NCBI GenBank assembly: GCA_905479945.1
Contig: CAJQOP010000085.1
Location: forward strand, 1-64,000
DNA length: 64,000 nt
From: an uncultured Glaciecola sp.
GTDB lineage: Bacteria; Pseudomonadota; Gammaproteobacteria; Enterobacterales; Alteromonadaceae
Direction: 5' to 3'
How positions within the stretch are numbered: position 1 is the stretch's first letter; the number at the start of each line of letters is the position of its first letter. Position numbers and translations under genes: made by a program. Shown one piece after another: positions 1 to 8,623 of the stretch. Below the pieces are notes generated by a model. The model was not told the origin of the DNA. It worked only from the letters and a program-made list of their open reading frames with translations, and made no database searches.

Positions 1-600
1 TGCGATGCGCACCCAAAGCTCAATATCTTCCGATTGTCTGAGTGCTTCATCAAAATAATATTTTCTATTTTGTTCTTCGTTGGTAGTTGAAATATCCGCG
101 AAAACTCTTCTTCGAATAACCGGAGCAGAACCATTACCAACAGGGTTACGACATAAAATATCTTTAAATTTTATGTCTGTTAACTTTGGGAATTGACCAA
201 TGCCCATGGTGTTTCCTGCTTCATCTATAAATAATGAAGGGCAATAACTTACGCCAACCTCAGGATTGCTATTTAAGTGAAGCACGTGTTTAGCAAGTTT
301 TTCATTTGCCCAATAATCATCTGAATCAAGCAGTGCAATATAAATACCTTTTGCCGCTTGAATACCTGTATTTCGAGCGCCTGCCAAACCTCGGTTTTTC
401 TGTGATATAAGTCTGATGCGAGGGTCAGTAAATTTTTTAAGAATATATAAAGTGTCGTCGGTACATCCATCATCAACGCAGATAATCTCAAGGTTTCTAA
501 AGGTTTGCGCTAACACCGAAGTGATGCATTTTTCTATATATTTTTCTACATTAAACATAGGGATAACGACAGTAACAATGGGTAAGCTTAGTTTATTCAT
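1..600 (-). CDS. Family 2 glycosyltransferase (3' end outside window)
   Basis: The minus-strand frame is open from ATG at 600 to the window edge, giving 200 codons, so the C-terminus is missing. It begins MNKLSLPIVTVVIPMFNVEK, the nucleotide-binding start of GT-A fold family 2 enzymes. It continues with VDDGCTDDT and the DSDD metal/nucleotide motif (ALLDSDDYW). These cytoplasmic enzymes transfer sugars from nucleotide sugars to a growing glycan. The start overlaps the 3' end of the flippase gene by 8 bp, so the two are co-transcribed and probably belong to an O-antigen or exopolysaccharide cluster extending left of the window. Donor and acceptor cannot be told from sequence. Confidence 0.9.
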   Translation of the reverse strand, partial: MNKLSLPIVTVVIPMFNVEKYIEKCITSVLAQTFRNLEIICVDDGCTDDTLYILKKFTDPRIRLISQKNRGLAGARNTGIQAAKGIYIALLDSDDYWANEKLAKHVLHLNSNPEVGVSYCPSLFIDEAGNTMGIGQFPKLTDIKFKDILCRNPVGNGSAPVIRRRVFADISTTNEEQNRKYYFDEALRQSEDIELWVRIA

Positions 601-1867
601 TAGTGTGACTCCTAAAAGACAAAAATTTAATAATTGAAATCCGACGCGAAGCACAGCCCTGAATGAGCAAAGCTAAAAGGCATATTCCACTCATTAGCAG
701 CACGCTAAGGGCGAAATCCACCGGTGTGTTTGCGTTGAATATGAACAGGCCAATGGCACTTGTTATTAGACAAAAGAGGCGAACGTACATCTCGTATTGA
801 TACTCGGCTTTCGCTCGTAAAATATTGCAATGGGTATCTATGAAAATAGCAGGTAAAGCGGCGCAGCATAGAAAGGCGACAGTTGAATAACTCTGCTGCC
901 ATTGCTGTTCAAATAAAATAGGGACATAAAAAGGCACGGCTATCGCTTGCAAAACAAAAGCGAATGCGATGAGCGAAGTGAGAATATATATTCTCACTAT
1001 AAAATTGGACAAGCTTTTTTGTCTATGTTTGTCGCATAGATAGGGGTAAAGAGCAGAATTGAAGGCATTGTTCAAAGATTGGCTTAAACCGACTCCTGCA
1101 CTTTTCGCGAAACTGTAAATACCAAATAACTCGGGGCTCAACAATCGCGCGCCAACTAAAACGTCCAATTGGAGTCTTAGTGCACGGACTAACTCGGTGG
1201 ACAGCAGTTGTCCTGAGCTTTTAATAAGTGAAAGAAAAACGCGTTTGCTAAATCCAAAACCAAAATTTTGAACTGGCGCGAAGTAGAATAAAACAACCCA
1301 CAGAACAACAAACACCCACTTGCCATAAACGACTGACATAATGCCAAAATCAGATAATGCAAAAATACCAATGCTTAGATTTTCCGCGAAAATACACAGA
1401 GCGTTGCAGATGCTGTAATACCGCATTTTACTAGCGCGGTGCAGCAAAAATACCTTAACACTTACCAAAGGGTAAAGCGTGTATGCGACTGCCATTAATA
1501 TTAGTAAGTCAGTTAGTTGCGAGTTTTCATAAAAATTAGCGATGGGGAAGGCAAGCGATGCTTGAAATGCTGCTAGCGATAAACATATGATCCATTGCAA
1601 TACCGCACCATTTCTGGCGAATTCAGGTAATTGCTGGTCACTGCATTGTACAATTTGAGAACCTGCACCTGAGCGCAACACTAGTTTTAGTACTTCATGG
1701 CAAGCAAGCGCTAGCATGACTGTGCCATATTCGACTGCGCCCAGCTGGGCTGCCAAAACTAAGATGACAAAAATTCGGGAGAATTTAGAAGCCAGCTCTG
1801 TACCTAATAACCAACTGGCGTTGCTTAACAACCGTTTACTTTCAAATTGTAGTACTGGAAATTTCAT
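593..1867 (-). CDS. Polysaccharide flippase (Wzx/MVF-type membrane protein)
   Basis: This 424-residue, very hydrophobic protein has about a dozen predicted membrane segments spread along its length. Its N-terminus (ASWLLGTELASKFSRIFVIL) is typical of oligosaccharide flippases of the MOP superfamily (RfbX/Wzx, PST). Such proteins move undecaprenyl-linked repeat units across the inner membrane. It is upstream of, and overlaps by 8 bp, the glycosyltransferase on the same strand, which supports a role in surface glycan export. About 225 AT-rich bases with no gene lie upstream. The substrate is unknown and family assignment rests on hydropathy and context. Confidence 0.82.
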   Translation of the reverse strand: MKFPVLQFESKRLLSNASWLLGTELASKFSRIFVILVLAAQLGAVEYGTVMLALACHEVLKLVLRSGAGSQIVQCSDQQLPEFARNGAVLQWIICLSLAAFQASLAFPIANFYENSQLTDLLILMAVAYTLYPLVSVKVFLLHRASKMRYYSICNALCIFAENLSIGIFALSDFGIMSVVYGKWVFVVLWVVLFYFAPVQNFGFGFSKRVFLSLIKSSGQLLSTELVRALRLQLDVLVGARLLSPELFGIYSFAKSAGVGLSQSLNNAFNSALYPYLCDKHRQKSLSNFIVRIYILTSLIAFAFVLQAIAVPFYVPILFEQQWQQSYSTVAFLCCAALPAIFIDTHCNILRAKAEYQYEMYVRLFCLITSAIGLFIFNANTPVDFALSVLLMSGICLLALLIQGCASRRISIIKFLSFRSHTNE

Positions 1868-2092
1868 TTATGCCACCTAACAAACTCACTTGTTAAGAGC
1901 TATATTTAAAAATTTTTCCACTTTTAATTTTATTTTAAACTATTGATATTTATATCAAAAATATTTAGTTCTTTAATTTGCAAATGAAATTTTGCAAGTT
2001 GCAAAGCAATTGATTTGCAACTTGCGAATGATTACTAAAGTAGAATGCCGACTTGTTATGCTAAATAAAGCGCTCAATCAAATGCTATATTA

Positions 2093-2236
2093 TCAGTCTT
2101 GCCATTGCTGAACTTTACGGTACAAGGTTGAAGGGCTGACCTCTAGTAATCCTGCCGCTTTGACGACGTTGTCGTTGCATGCAGCAATTGCATGCTCAAT
2201 CGCAGCCCTTTCAACTTCAGCTAGGCTTCGTATTCC
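2093..2236 (-). pseudogene. Detached Fis-type DNA-binding domain of the hnoC-like regulator
   Basis: Directly downstream of the TAA at 2237-2239 the same reading frame stays open for 47 codons and ends at TGA 2093-2095. It encodes a textbook Fis/NtrC-type C-terminal helix-turn-helix, including [24 protein letters not shown] and [12 protein letters not shown]. This is the domain that normally ends a sigma-54 activator, so the upstream CDS and this segment are one gene split by a single in-frame stop. No start codon with a ribosome binding site is visible inside the segment, so it is not obviously expressed by itself. A single base change from CAA, GAA or AAA, a sequencing error, or readthrough would all explain it. 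Confidence 0.85.
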
Positions 2237-3556
2237 TTAAGTACTGTTAAGCAGGGCATCATTAGTGTGAGCGCCTGAGGAGATATTTGTATTGGATCCT
2301 AGGGTAATTTGCATTGGCCCTTTTTTGTTGTTTATCTCATGCACTTGTTTGTCTGACAATCTTAGTTGGCGGACAATACTTTTATCGGTGAGCAGAGGAC
2401 CTTCTGACATCACTATTGCACTATGAATTGTATTCTCAAGTTGGCGGACATTTCCAGGCCAGTCATAATTTTGAATTAGTTTTTGTGCATCAGTCGATAG
2501 TCCAACAAATATCTTGTTTTCTAGCTCACTAAATTGCTGCAAAAAGAAGCGAGCTATTTGAACACTGTCTTGGTCACGCTCTTTTAAAGGAGGTAAATCA
2601 ATAGATATAACATTCAGACGATAGTAAAGATCTTCTCGTAACTTGCCGTTATCTATAGCTTCATAGGGTTCTCGGTTGGTGGCGCTTAAAAAACGAACAT
2701 CCACTTTTTCTAACTTATCGCTACCTACTTTTTGAAAGGTACCTGTTTGAATGAATCGCAATATTTTAGCTTGTAGGGCAATATCCATTTCACCAATTTC
2801 GTCTAAGAAGAGAGTGCCTTTATGCGCTTTGGTTGCCGCACCTTCACGATTAGATACCGCCCCTGAAAACGCTCCTTTAATGTGGCCAAAAATTTCGGAC
2901 TCCATTAACTCACTGGGAATTGCAGCACAGTTTAAGCTTACCAGGGACATATTCTTGCGAGGGCTCAGTTTATGTATAGCATCGGCAACCAGTTCTTTAC
3001 CTGCACCACTTGGGCCAGTGATAAAAACTGAGGCATGACTTTGCGCACAACGTTCGACTGAATCATAAACAAACTGCATTGGCGTAGATTGCCCGATAAA
3101 ACTCATGAAGTTATGTTTTCGCTTGGATTGCCATTGCTCCAATGTGTGGCGCAACAAACTTCGCTCTGCCAATATTTCGCTGAAGTTTAATGCCTGCTGG
3201 ATGGTAATTATTAACTCATCGTTGTTCCAAGGCTTTTGCATGAAGCTAAATATCTTTCCAGTATTGATTGTGCTCATCACCGCATCCAATTCGGTATAAG
3301 TTGTGAGCATGATTCTAACTGTTTCAGGCCAACGCTGCGCAACTTGTTGGAGAAATTCATTGCCTTCCATACCTGGCATATTCTTATCAGATATCACAAT
3401 GCTGATATCTTGCTTTTCTAGAATAATGAGCCCCTCTTCAGCAGAATTAGCTCTATAGATATCTAAATTGAGCGCTCTTACTGACCGAGTCAACGCGTCC
3501 AATATATTGACTTCATCATCAACAAACAAAACGCTGCCTTTCGAGTCATTATTCAT
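2237..3556 (-). CDS. hnoC: Sigma-54-interaction response regulator (HnoC-like), lacking its HTH because of an in-frame stop
   Basis: The 439-residue product has a receiver domain (residues 1-125, phospho-acceptor Asp57 in VISDKNMPGM, KPW switch motif). An AAA+ domain follows, with Walker A GPSGAGKE near 181, GAFSGA near 228 as the sigma-54 contact loop, and Walker B LFLDEIGEM. NtrC-family proteins normally end in a Fis-type HTH. Here TAA at 2237-2239 intervenes and the HTH continues in the same frame downstream. It is divergent from the HD-GYP-like regulator and sits beside hnoK/hnoX. By context it corresponds to HnoC of the Shewanella H-NOX network, named here by analogy. It is either a broken gene or an HTH-less activator. 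Confidence 0.82.
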   Translation of the reverse strand: MNNDSKGSVLFVDDEVNILDALTRSVRALNLDIYRANSAEEGLIILEKQDISIVISDKNMPGMEGNEFLQQVAQRWPETVRIMLTTYTELDAVMSTINTGKIFSFMQKPWNNDELIITIQQALNFSEILAERSLLRHTLEQWQSKRKHNFMSFIGQSTPMQFVYDSVERCAQSHASVFITGPSGAGKELVADAIHKLSPRKNMSLVSLNCAAIPSELMESEIFGHIKGAFSGAVSNREGAATKAHKGTLFLDEIGEMDIALQAKILRFIQTGTFQKVGSDKLEKVDVRFLSATNREPYEAIDNGKLREDLYYRLNVISIDLPPLKERDQDSVQIARFFLQQFSELENKIFVGLSTDAQKLIQNYDWPGNVRQLENTIHSAIVMSEGPLLTDKSIVRQLRLSDKQVHEINNKKGPMQITLGSNTNISSGAHTNDALLNST

Positions 3557-3595
3557 GTTTTACATTCCACTTAGTTAAGAGTCATTTTTACAGCA

Positions 3596-3610
3596 TGGCA
3601 CAATTCTTGA
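3596..3610 (+). promoter_or_regulatory. Candidate sigma-54 (-24/-12) promoter
   Basis: TGGCAC, five bases, then TTGA matches the sigma-54 consensus TGGCAC-N5-TTGC at every conserved base except the final C. It lies in the 216-bp divergent gap between the hnoC-like gene and the HD-GYP-like gene, about 160 bp upstream of the latter and reading towards it. Placement next to a gene for a sigma-54 activator makes it plausible, but the last mismatch lies in the critical -12 GC, so this is tentative. Confidence 0.35.
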
Positions 3611-3772
3611 TTGTTTAAAATCATGCACTCAGAAAGTGACACTAAGTTATCACAAAACATAGCGTTATTTGAATGGATTATATTGCTACTAAAATAATTA
3701 AGGGATAAATAAGCACATTTATCTCGTTGGTAGTAAACTTTGACAAACATCGATTATCAAGAAGGGCAAATT

Positions 3773-5065
3773 ATGGATATGTACTCTAATTCTTATAGTG
3801 ACATCACGTTATTGTGTATTGACGATGAACAAAATATTTTAAGTTCATTAAAAAGAGAATTGCGTAGCTTTGATTTTAAGCTGCTGACGGCCCAAAGTGG
3901 TGCCGAGGGTTTGTCTATTCTTGATACCGAAAAAGTGGATATAGTAATTTCAGATATGAAGATGCCAGAAATGTCTGGGGTCGAGTTTTTTGAAAATGTT
4001 ACGAAACACTTTCCAAGTGTCTTACGTATTCTGTTGACAGGTTACACTCAAATGGAGTCACTGATAGATGCTGTCAATAAAGGTAATATTCATCGCTATT
4101 TTGAAAAACCTTGGTCGAATAAAGAGTTAACAAGCGCCTTAACCGATTTTGCCGAAAAAATAAGACTAGAACGCCATAATACTCACTTGCAGAAAATGCT
4201 AAAAAAGCAAAACAAAGCACTATTTTCACTCAAGGCTAGTTTAGAAAGTAAAGTTGAGATGCGCACAAAGCAGATTCGAAATGTCTTAGTTAAGCAGCAG
4301 AAAAACGAAATCGCGATGCAAAAGTTACTTTACAATGTAATAAATATAAATCCACATATGGATGGGGGCTTCGCACATGCTGTTAGCCTTATGGCGGGGC
4401 GGGTCGCAAAACATTGCGAGTTAAGCGCAGCCGAAGTTAAGGATATCGAGTTGGCTGGTATATATTGCGATATGGGGTTGTTAGGGCTGGATGTGCAAGC
4501 GCTCTCAAGGCCCTTTGAAACAATGAAATTTATTAATCAACAGGAATACTTGGGTCAGATATATCAAGTAAGCTTAGTGCTTTCCCCTGCGGATGAATTG
4601 CGCAGCATTGAAACGATACTGATTAATCAATTCGAATATATAAATGGTTCTGGTTTTCCGAATGAGTTATTACTTGCTGATATACCTATCGGCTCAAGAA
4701 TATTGGCAATAGCAAGGGATTATTGGCGTTATCGAATGGGTAAAATTGTAGAGAGTAAACTTAGCCATCAAAATGCACTTCGTGAAATTAAGAAGCACAG
4801 TGGCACCCGTTACGATTCGGCCCTCGTTGATATGTTGATTAAAGATTTCGAAATGGCCTCACACGAGCAACCGAGAAGTTTTCTAAACACACCTGACTTG
4901 GAGCCAGGTATGACACTGAGTAGAAGTGTATTTGGGGAAAAGCATATTTTATTGCTAAGCGAAGGGCATGTGCTTACTCACCAGAACATTCAAGGCTTAG
5001 TTAGATATGAAAAGGTACAAAACAGCAAACTTAAAATTTCTGTTGCCCCCATACTGGAGGCTTAG
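3773..5065 (+). CDS. hnoD: Response regulator with degenerate HD-GYP domain (HnoD-like)
   Basis: I chose the ATG at 3773 because AAGGG lies 8 bp upstream. An in-frame TTG at 3740 lacks such a site. Residues 1-120 are a receiver domain (Asp61 in VISDMKMPEM, LLTGYT, EKPW). A coiled coil follows to about residue 180, then an HD-GYP-like domain. The catalytic HD motif (HDIGK in active enzymes) reads YCDMGLLG, the HHE region is replaced by INQFEY, and GTGYP reads GSGFP. Cyclic-di-GMP phosphodiesterase activity is therefore unlikely. A degenerate HD-GYP regulator is also the hallmark of Shewanella HnoD, reported to act allosterically on an EAL enzyme. The 3' end overlaps convergent hnoK by 4 bp. 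Confidence 0.85.
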   Translation: MDMYSNSYSDITLLCIDDEQNILSSLKRELRSFDFKLLTAQSGAEGLSILDTEKVDIVISDMKMPEMSGVEFFENVTKHFPSVLRILLTGYTQMESLIDAVNKGNIHRYFEKPWSNKELTSALTDFAEKIRLERHNTHLQKMLKKQNKALFSLKASLESKVEMRTKQIRNVLVKQQKNEIAMQKLLYNVININPHMDGGFAHAVSLMAGRVAKHCELSAAEVKDIELAGIYCDMGLLGLDVQALSRPFETMKFINQQEYLGQIYQVSLVLSPADELRSIETILINQFEYINGSGFPNELLLADIPIGSRILAIARDYWRYRMGKIVESKLSHQNALREIKKHSGTRYDSALVDMLIKDFEMASHEQPRSFLNTPDLEPGMTLSRSVFGEKHILLLSEGHVLTHQNIQGLVRYEKVQNSKLKISVAPILEA

Positions 5066-6552
5066 TCTACCGTGAACCCAAGCGTAAAGCAGGTACCCTT
5101 GCCCAAGGTTGAGTCAACAACGATACTAATGTGCTGTGCTTCCAAAATTGCATACGTTACGCTCAATCCTAAGCCCGTGCCTTTACCTACCGGTTTGGTT
5201 GTAAAAAATGGATTGAAAATTTGATTCTTAGTTTGCTCATCCATACCGACCCCAGTGTCTTCAACATGAATTAATAAATTTTTTCCACTGAGCTCGCTGT
5301 AGATCTTAAGGGTGCCTCCGTCGGGCATAGAATGTGCCGAATTTATGAGTAAGTTAACAAATACTTGCTGGAGTTGTCCGTAATTACTCAATATGTTTGG
5401 AAGTGTCTTTTCCAACTCATTAATGATTTGGTGTTGGTATTTAAACTCATTTGCGACGACACGCAGGGCAGTACCTACGCACTCATAAATTGATATCTGT
5501 TTGAGATTGTCATCACCAGCGTGTGAGAATGATTTAAGGCCTTCAACAATTTCTTTAACTCTCTCAACACCTTCTAGGTTCGACTTCAGAATGCTCTCTG
5601 CGTCTTCCAACAAAAAATTTAGATCTTGCTTATTGGCTGTATCAGTGAATTCTTGTTTTGACAAACTGCCGGTTAAGTTTACTTTTTCTTCAATCAATTT
5701 AAAGGTGCTTTTAAACTCTTTTAGATAGTCATCAAGCACCTGTAAGTTTGCACGAATATAGCCAATAGGATTATTTATTTCATGGGCAACACCTGCGGCA
5801 AGCTCTCCTAGTGATGCCATCCTCTCGGATTGAATTAATTGTTTTCGCGCGTCTTCAAGATGAGTCGCGGTCTCTTGAAGCTCAATATTTCGGCGAACCG
5901 TTCTTGCATCGGATAAACGTCGTCTAATGCCACTTCGCAAGTGGCCTTTCGCGATTTCCAGCACATTCAGAGCTTCTTCATCAATCAATTCACTTTTTGA
6001 TAGAAAACCAATCCATACCGAGCTATCGTTTCCAAGTTCAAAATTGATGCAAACAATCCATCGAAAACTTTGGCCCTCAATTCTATCATTTTCATCAATA
6101 GGCATGATAAGCCACTCGGGGGGGGCACCCGCTCTTTCTAAGGGAAAATGTTTAAAAAAGAATGATTGAAGTTCGATGTTTTGATCCCAAAAGCCACCAG
6201 AGGACCAGATTAGTGGCTTTGAGTTAGGTTGTACTTTTTGCCCATCAAAAATTGCGTTTATACCGTGTGCAGCATTAAAAAATCTGCCAGTAAGCGCAAC
6301 GGTGCTTTGAAGTATATCAAATAAGGTTAATTCTGAAGAGACGTCGTAGGAGGCCTTAGTAAGATATTCAATTTCAGCGTTTTTCTTCTTTGCATAATCG
6401 AGTGATTTTTTTAGGGATAGGTTAGTTTGATAAATTTCACGTGAGTGCACTTCTAGTTGCTGTTCGGCAATTTGACGAGCTTTTTGTTCTCGTTCAATTT
6501 TACGCTTGAGCAATTGTATGTCTAAAGCTTCTGGGGGAGGATTTTTATCCAA
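5062..6552 (-). CDS. hnoK: H-NOX-associated histidine kinase (HnoK-like)
   Basis: The 496-residue protein has no clear membrane segment. An N-terminal coiled coil (10-65) leads to a GAF-like region (65-210) and a second helix. The HisKA segment LGELAAGVAHEINNP follows, with phospho-acceptor near His257. The ATPase domain shows the N box (NLLINSAHSMPDGG), G1 (VEDTGVGM) and G2 (GKGTGLGLSV). It begins with TTG, 9 bp after GAGG, inside the last codons of the H-NOX gene (8-bp overlap), so the two are translationally coupled. In known systems NO-bound H-NOX inhibits the autophosphorylation of this kinase. Its likely partners are the two receiver proteins encoded just beyond it. Confidence 0.9.
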   Translation of the reverse strand: MDKNPPPEALDIQLLKRKIEREQKARQIAEQQLEVHSREIYQTNLSLKKSLDYAKKKNAEIEYLTKASYDVSSELTLFDILQSTVALTGRFFNAAHGINAIFDGQKVQPNSKPLIWSSGGFWDQNIELQSFFFKHFPLERAGAPPEWLIMPIDENDRIEGQSFRWIVCINFELGNDSSVWIGFLSKSELIDEEALNVLEIAKGHLRSGIRRRLSDARTVRRNIELQETATHLEDARKQLIQSERMASLGELAAGVAHEINNPIGYIRANLQVLDDYLKEFKSTFKLIEEKVNLTGSLSKQEFTDTANKQDLNFLLEDAESILKSNLEGVERVKEIVEGLKSFSHAGDDNLKQISIYECVGTALRVVANEFKYQHQIINELEKTLPNILSNYGQLQQVFVNLLINSAHSMPDGGTLKIYSELSGKNLLIHVEDTGVGMDEQTKNQIFNPFFTTKPVGKGTGLGLSVTYAILEAQHISIVVDSTLGKGTCFTLGFTVD

Positions 6553-7090
6553 CTTTGCTCACCTCAAGCACGCATCTGTCATCGTTGTTATGCTCGCATT
6601 CAACATGCGACACTGTCACCTCTTGATTTACATGCTTAGACAAACCATATATTAAGCCTTCGCAAAAGTAGCAAAGTTTACGAGGCGATTTATAATGAAA
6701 TCTTAAGGTTTTTTCAGATTCAAATAAAAAATCAAATTCAGGCAATAAGCCATCAGGGTTTAATTTTTTGACTTCAACATGGATAACATTTTGTACACCA
6801 TGCAAAAACTCAAATATGTCAACAAAGTCATGTGCACCAGGTGGAGCGATGGCATACAGCTCTGTGAATATCCATTCGCCAAAGGCTTTTTGAGCCTGTG
6901 CGACAGTAATACCTTTTTTATTTCCGATGAGACTTACTAGTGAAAAAAACTCCTGATCATCGTATACGCAGACGGTAGTGTAGATACCATCACTAGCTAA
7001 ATCGGCTTCTTGCAACAATTCATCCCACAGCGCAAGACCCCAAGTTTCTTCTACAAACTCACTTAGCTTTACAAATACAACACCTTTCAA
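6545..7090 (-). CDS. hnoX: H-NOX heme nitric-oxide sensor
   Basis: From the TTG at 7090 (GAGG 8 bp upstream) the product is 181 residues and starts MKGVVF, the normal beginning and length of bacterial H-NOX. The longer frame from ATG 7150 has no ribosome binding site and adds an unrelated leader. The proximal heme ligand is His104 (NVIHVEVKKLNP). The YxSxR heme-propionate motif is Tyr133-Ser135-Arg137. Cys140, His162, Cys165 and Cys173 reproduce the spacing of the structural zinc site of Shewanella H-NOX, shifted by one. It is the first gene of the hnoX-hnoK operon and should sense NO in the cytoplasm. Confidence 0.95.
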   Translation of the reverse strand: MKGVVFVKLSEFVEETWGLALWDELLQEADLASDGIYTTVCVYDDQEFFSLVSLIGNKKGITVAQAQKAFGEWIFTELYAIAPPGAHDFVDIFEFLHGVQNVIHVEVKKLNPDGLLPEFDFLFESEKTLRFHYKSPRKLCYFCEGLIYGLSKHVNQEVTVSHVECEHNNDDRCVLEVSKVG

Positions 7091-7315
7091 TTTTACGGCC
7101 TCGTTATTGGATTGACGTCCGCCTGAGTATAGACGTGGATGATATTTCAATCAATGTTCTTAATGATAAGCTTTTAATGCTTGTGAATTTTAATTTATGT
7201 TACTAATTTAGTTATGTATTTTGCAACTTACCACAGGTGACAAAGGCCTACTAAAAAAGAAATGGCAATAGGTTTTCGGGCCATTTATGTTAGGCTCCGG
7301 TCTGCAGCTATCTCT

Positions 7316-8518
7316 TTAAAACAATCCAAGCAGCTTATAAGCGCCCAAAATAATGATTACCAGTAAAACAATGCCTGCGATAACATTACTGAAGGCTGTA
7401 TTTGTATGGTTTCGCATGATACTTTTTTGATTCATGACATATAATAAAAACAAGACTGAAATCGGCAACAACAATGCATTTGAAGCTTGTGCCAATACAA
7501 TCACAGCTAAAGGTTTGAAGCCCGATATAGCAACCAAAACACCACAAATTAAGATAGTTGTGCATACAATTTTAAATTCTTTGGAATCGAGTTTGACTTC
7601 CCAGCCAAATAAACCGCATATGGCGTATCCTGCAGCAAGAGGAGCGGTTATAGCGCTAGTCAATCCTGCTGAAAATAAGCCCAAGGCAAAAAATAGATTG
7701 GCATAATCACCCAATATCGGCTCAAGTTGGGAAGCTATGTTTCCAGGTGACAGTATCGTATCGGTCAGGTAAAAGGCATTTGCGGCACATGACATAATCG
7801 CAAAGGTGACGATGCCGCCTAAACCAATAGAAGAGAACAATTGTTTTTTATGTGAGGGTAATTGTGCAGCTAAGTCAGTTTCAGAAAGGTTTTCCTCGGT
7901 CGCTTGTTTTGCGCTCAACCCGGCATGCAGGAATAAGTTATACGGGACAATAGTGGTGCCTATAATAGCTAGCAAAAGCGATGTATTGGACAAACCAACT
8001 TGTTTTAGTCCATTAGCTAATGTTGGCGAATCAATGCCTGCTATCAACATAATAGTGATAAATACACCACTCATTAGAGCGACCAAGGTAATCAGTACTT
8101 TTTCTACTAATTGATAGCGGTTACTAATCAATAAACAAAAGGAGATTGCACCTAAACTTAAAGCCCAAATAGTAATGCCACCAGGCATAACATTAGCTAG
8201 TCCTAAAGCTGCACCGGTCAAATTACCTCCTTCGTACGCTGCATTCCCGATACCGATCGCGGCGCACACCAAAATAATAAAAAACCACTTTATATAGTTA
8301 TTTTGACTGATGCCAACGATAGCTTCAGACAATCCTCTTCCTGTAACTAAACCTAAACGTGAGGCCATTTCTTGCAAAATGTAAGTGGCAAATATCGAAA
8401 ACAAAAGAGCCCACACTAAAGCGTAACCTAAGTTGGCGCCTGCCATTGAAGCGGTAGTTACGGTCCCAGGTCCGATAAAAGCAGCAGCGATGATAAGTCC
8501 AGTTTTACCCGATTTCAT
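7316..8518 (-). CDS. Nramp-family divalent metal transporter with altered metal site
   Basis: The 400-residue protein has eleven or so membrane segments and belongs to the Nramp (SLC11) family, recognised by the TM1 region IGPGTVTTASMAGANLGY and the TM6 region TTIVPYNLFLHAG. In canonical Mn/Fe transporters these read DPGN and MPH. Here the metal-binding Asp is Gly, the Asn is Thr, the Met is Val and the His is Tyr (VPYN). It is therefore probably an Nramp relative with another substrate, for example magnesium or another hard cation. It stands alone, divergent from the UPF0149 gene. No Mn or Fur site was recognised upstream. Confidence 0.85.
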   Translation of the reverse strand: MKSGKTGLIIAAAFIGPGTVTTASMAGANLGYALVWALLFSIFATYILQEMASRLGLVTGRGLSEAIVGISQNNYIKWFFIILVCAAIGIGNAAYEGGNLTGAALGLANVMPGGITIWALSLGAISFCLLISNRYQLVEKVLITLVALMSGVFITIMLIAGIDSPTLANGLKQVGLSNTSLLLAIIGTTIVPYNLFLHAGLSAKQATEENLSETDLAAQLPSHKKQLFSSIGLGGIVTFAIMSCAANAFYLTDTILSPGNIASQLEPILGDYANLFFALGLFSAGLTSAITAPLAAGYAICGLFGWEVKLDSKEFKIVCTTILICGVLVAISGFKPLAVIVLAQASNALLLPISVLFLLYVMNQKSIMRNHTNTAFSNVIAGIVLLVIIILGAYKLLGLF

Positions 8519-8623
8519 GTTGAATAAACTCCAAAACTGATTTTTATAGTTGTTATTCGTTTTGATTTACCTCTATCATCTACCGCATTGTTTGAAATCG
8601 CAACTTTAAGCTTTCTATCATCT

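Noticed and set aside
273-491. 72-codon minus-strand frame
   Set aside because: It is a shadow frame inside the real glycosyltransferase gene, whose frame carries the family motifs.
705-902. 65-codon minus-strand frame within the flippase gene
   Set aside because: It overlaps the longer flippase frame, which has continuous membrane segments. The short frame shows no coding character.
7091-7150. Longer N-terminus for H-NOX from ATG 7150
   Set aside because: No ribosome binding site, and H-NOX proteins begin at MKG. The TTG at 7090 with GAGG fits better.
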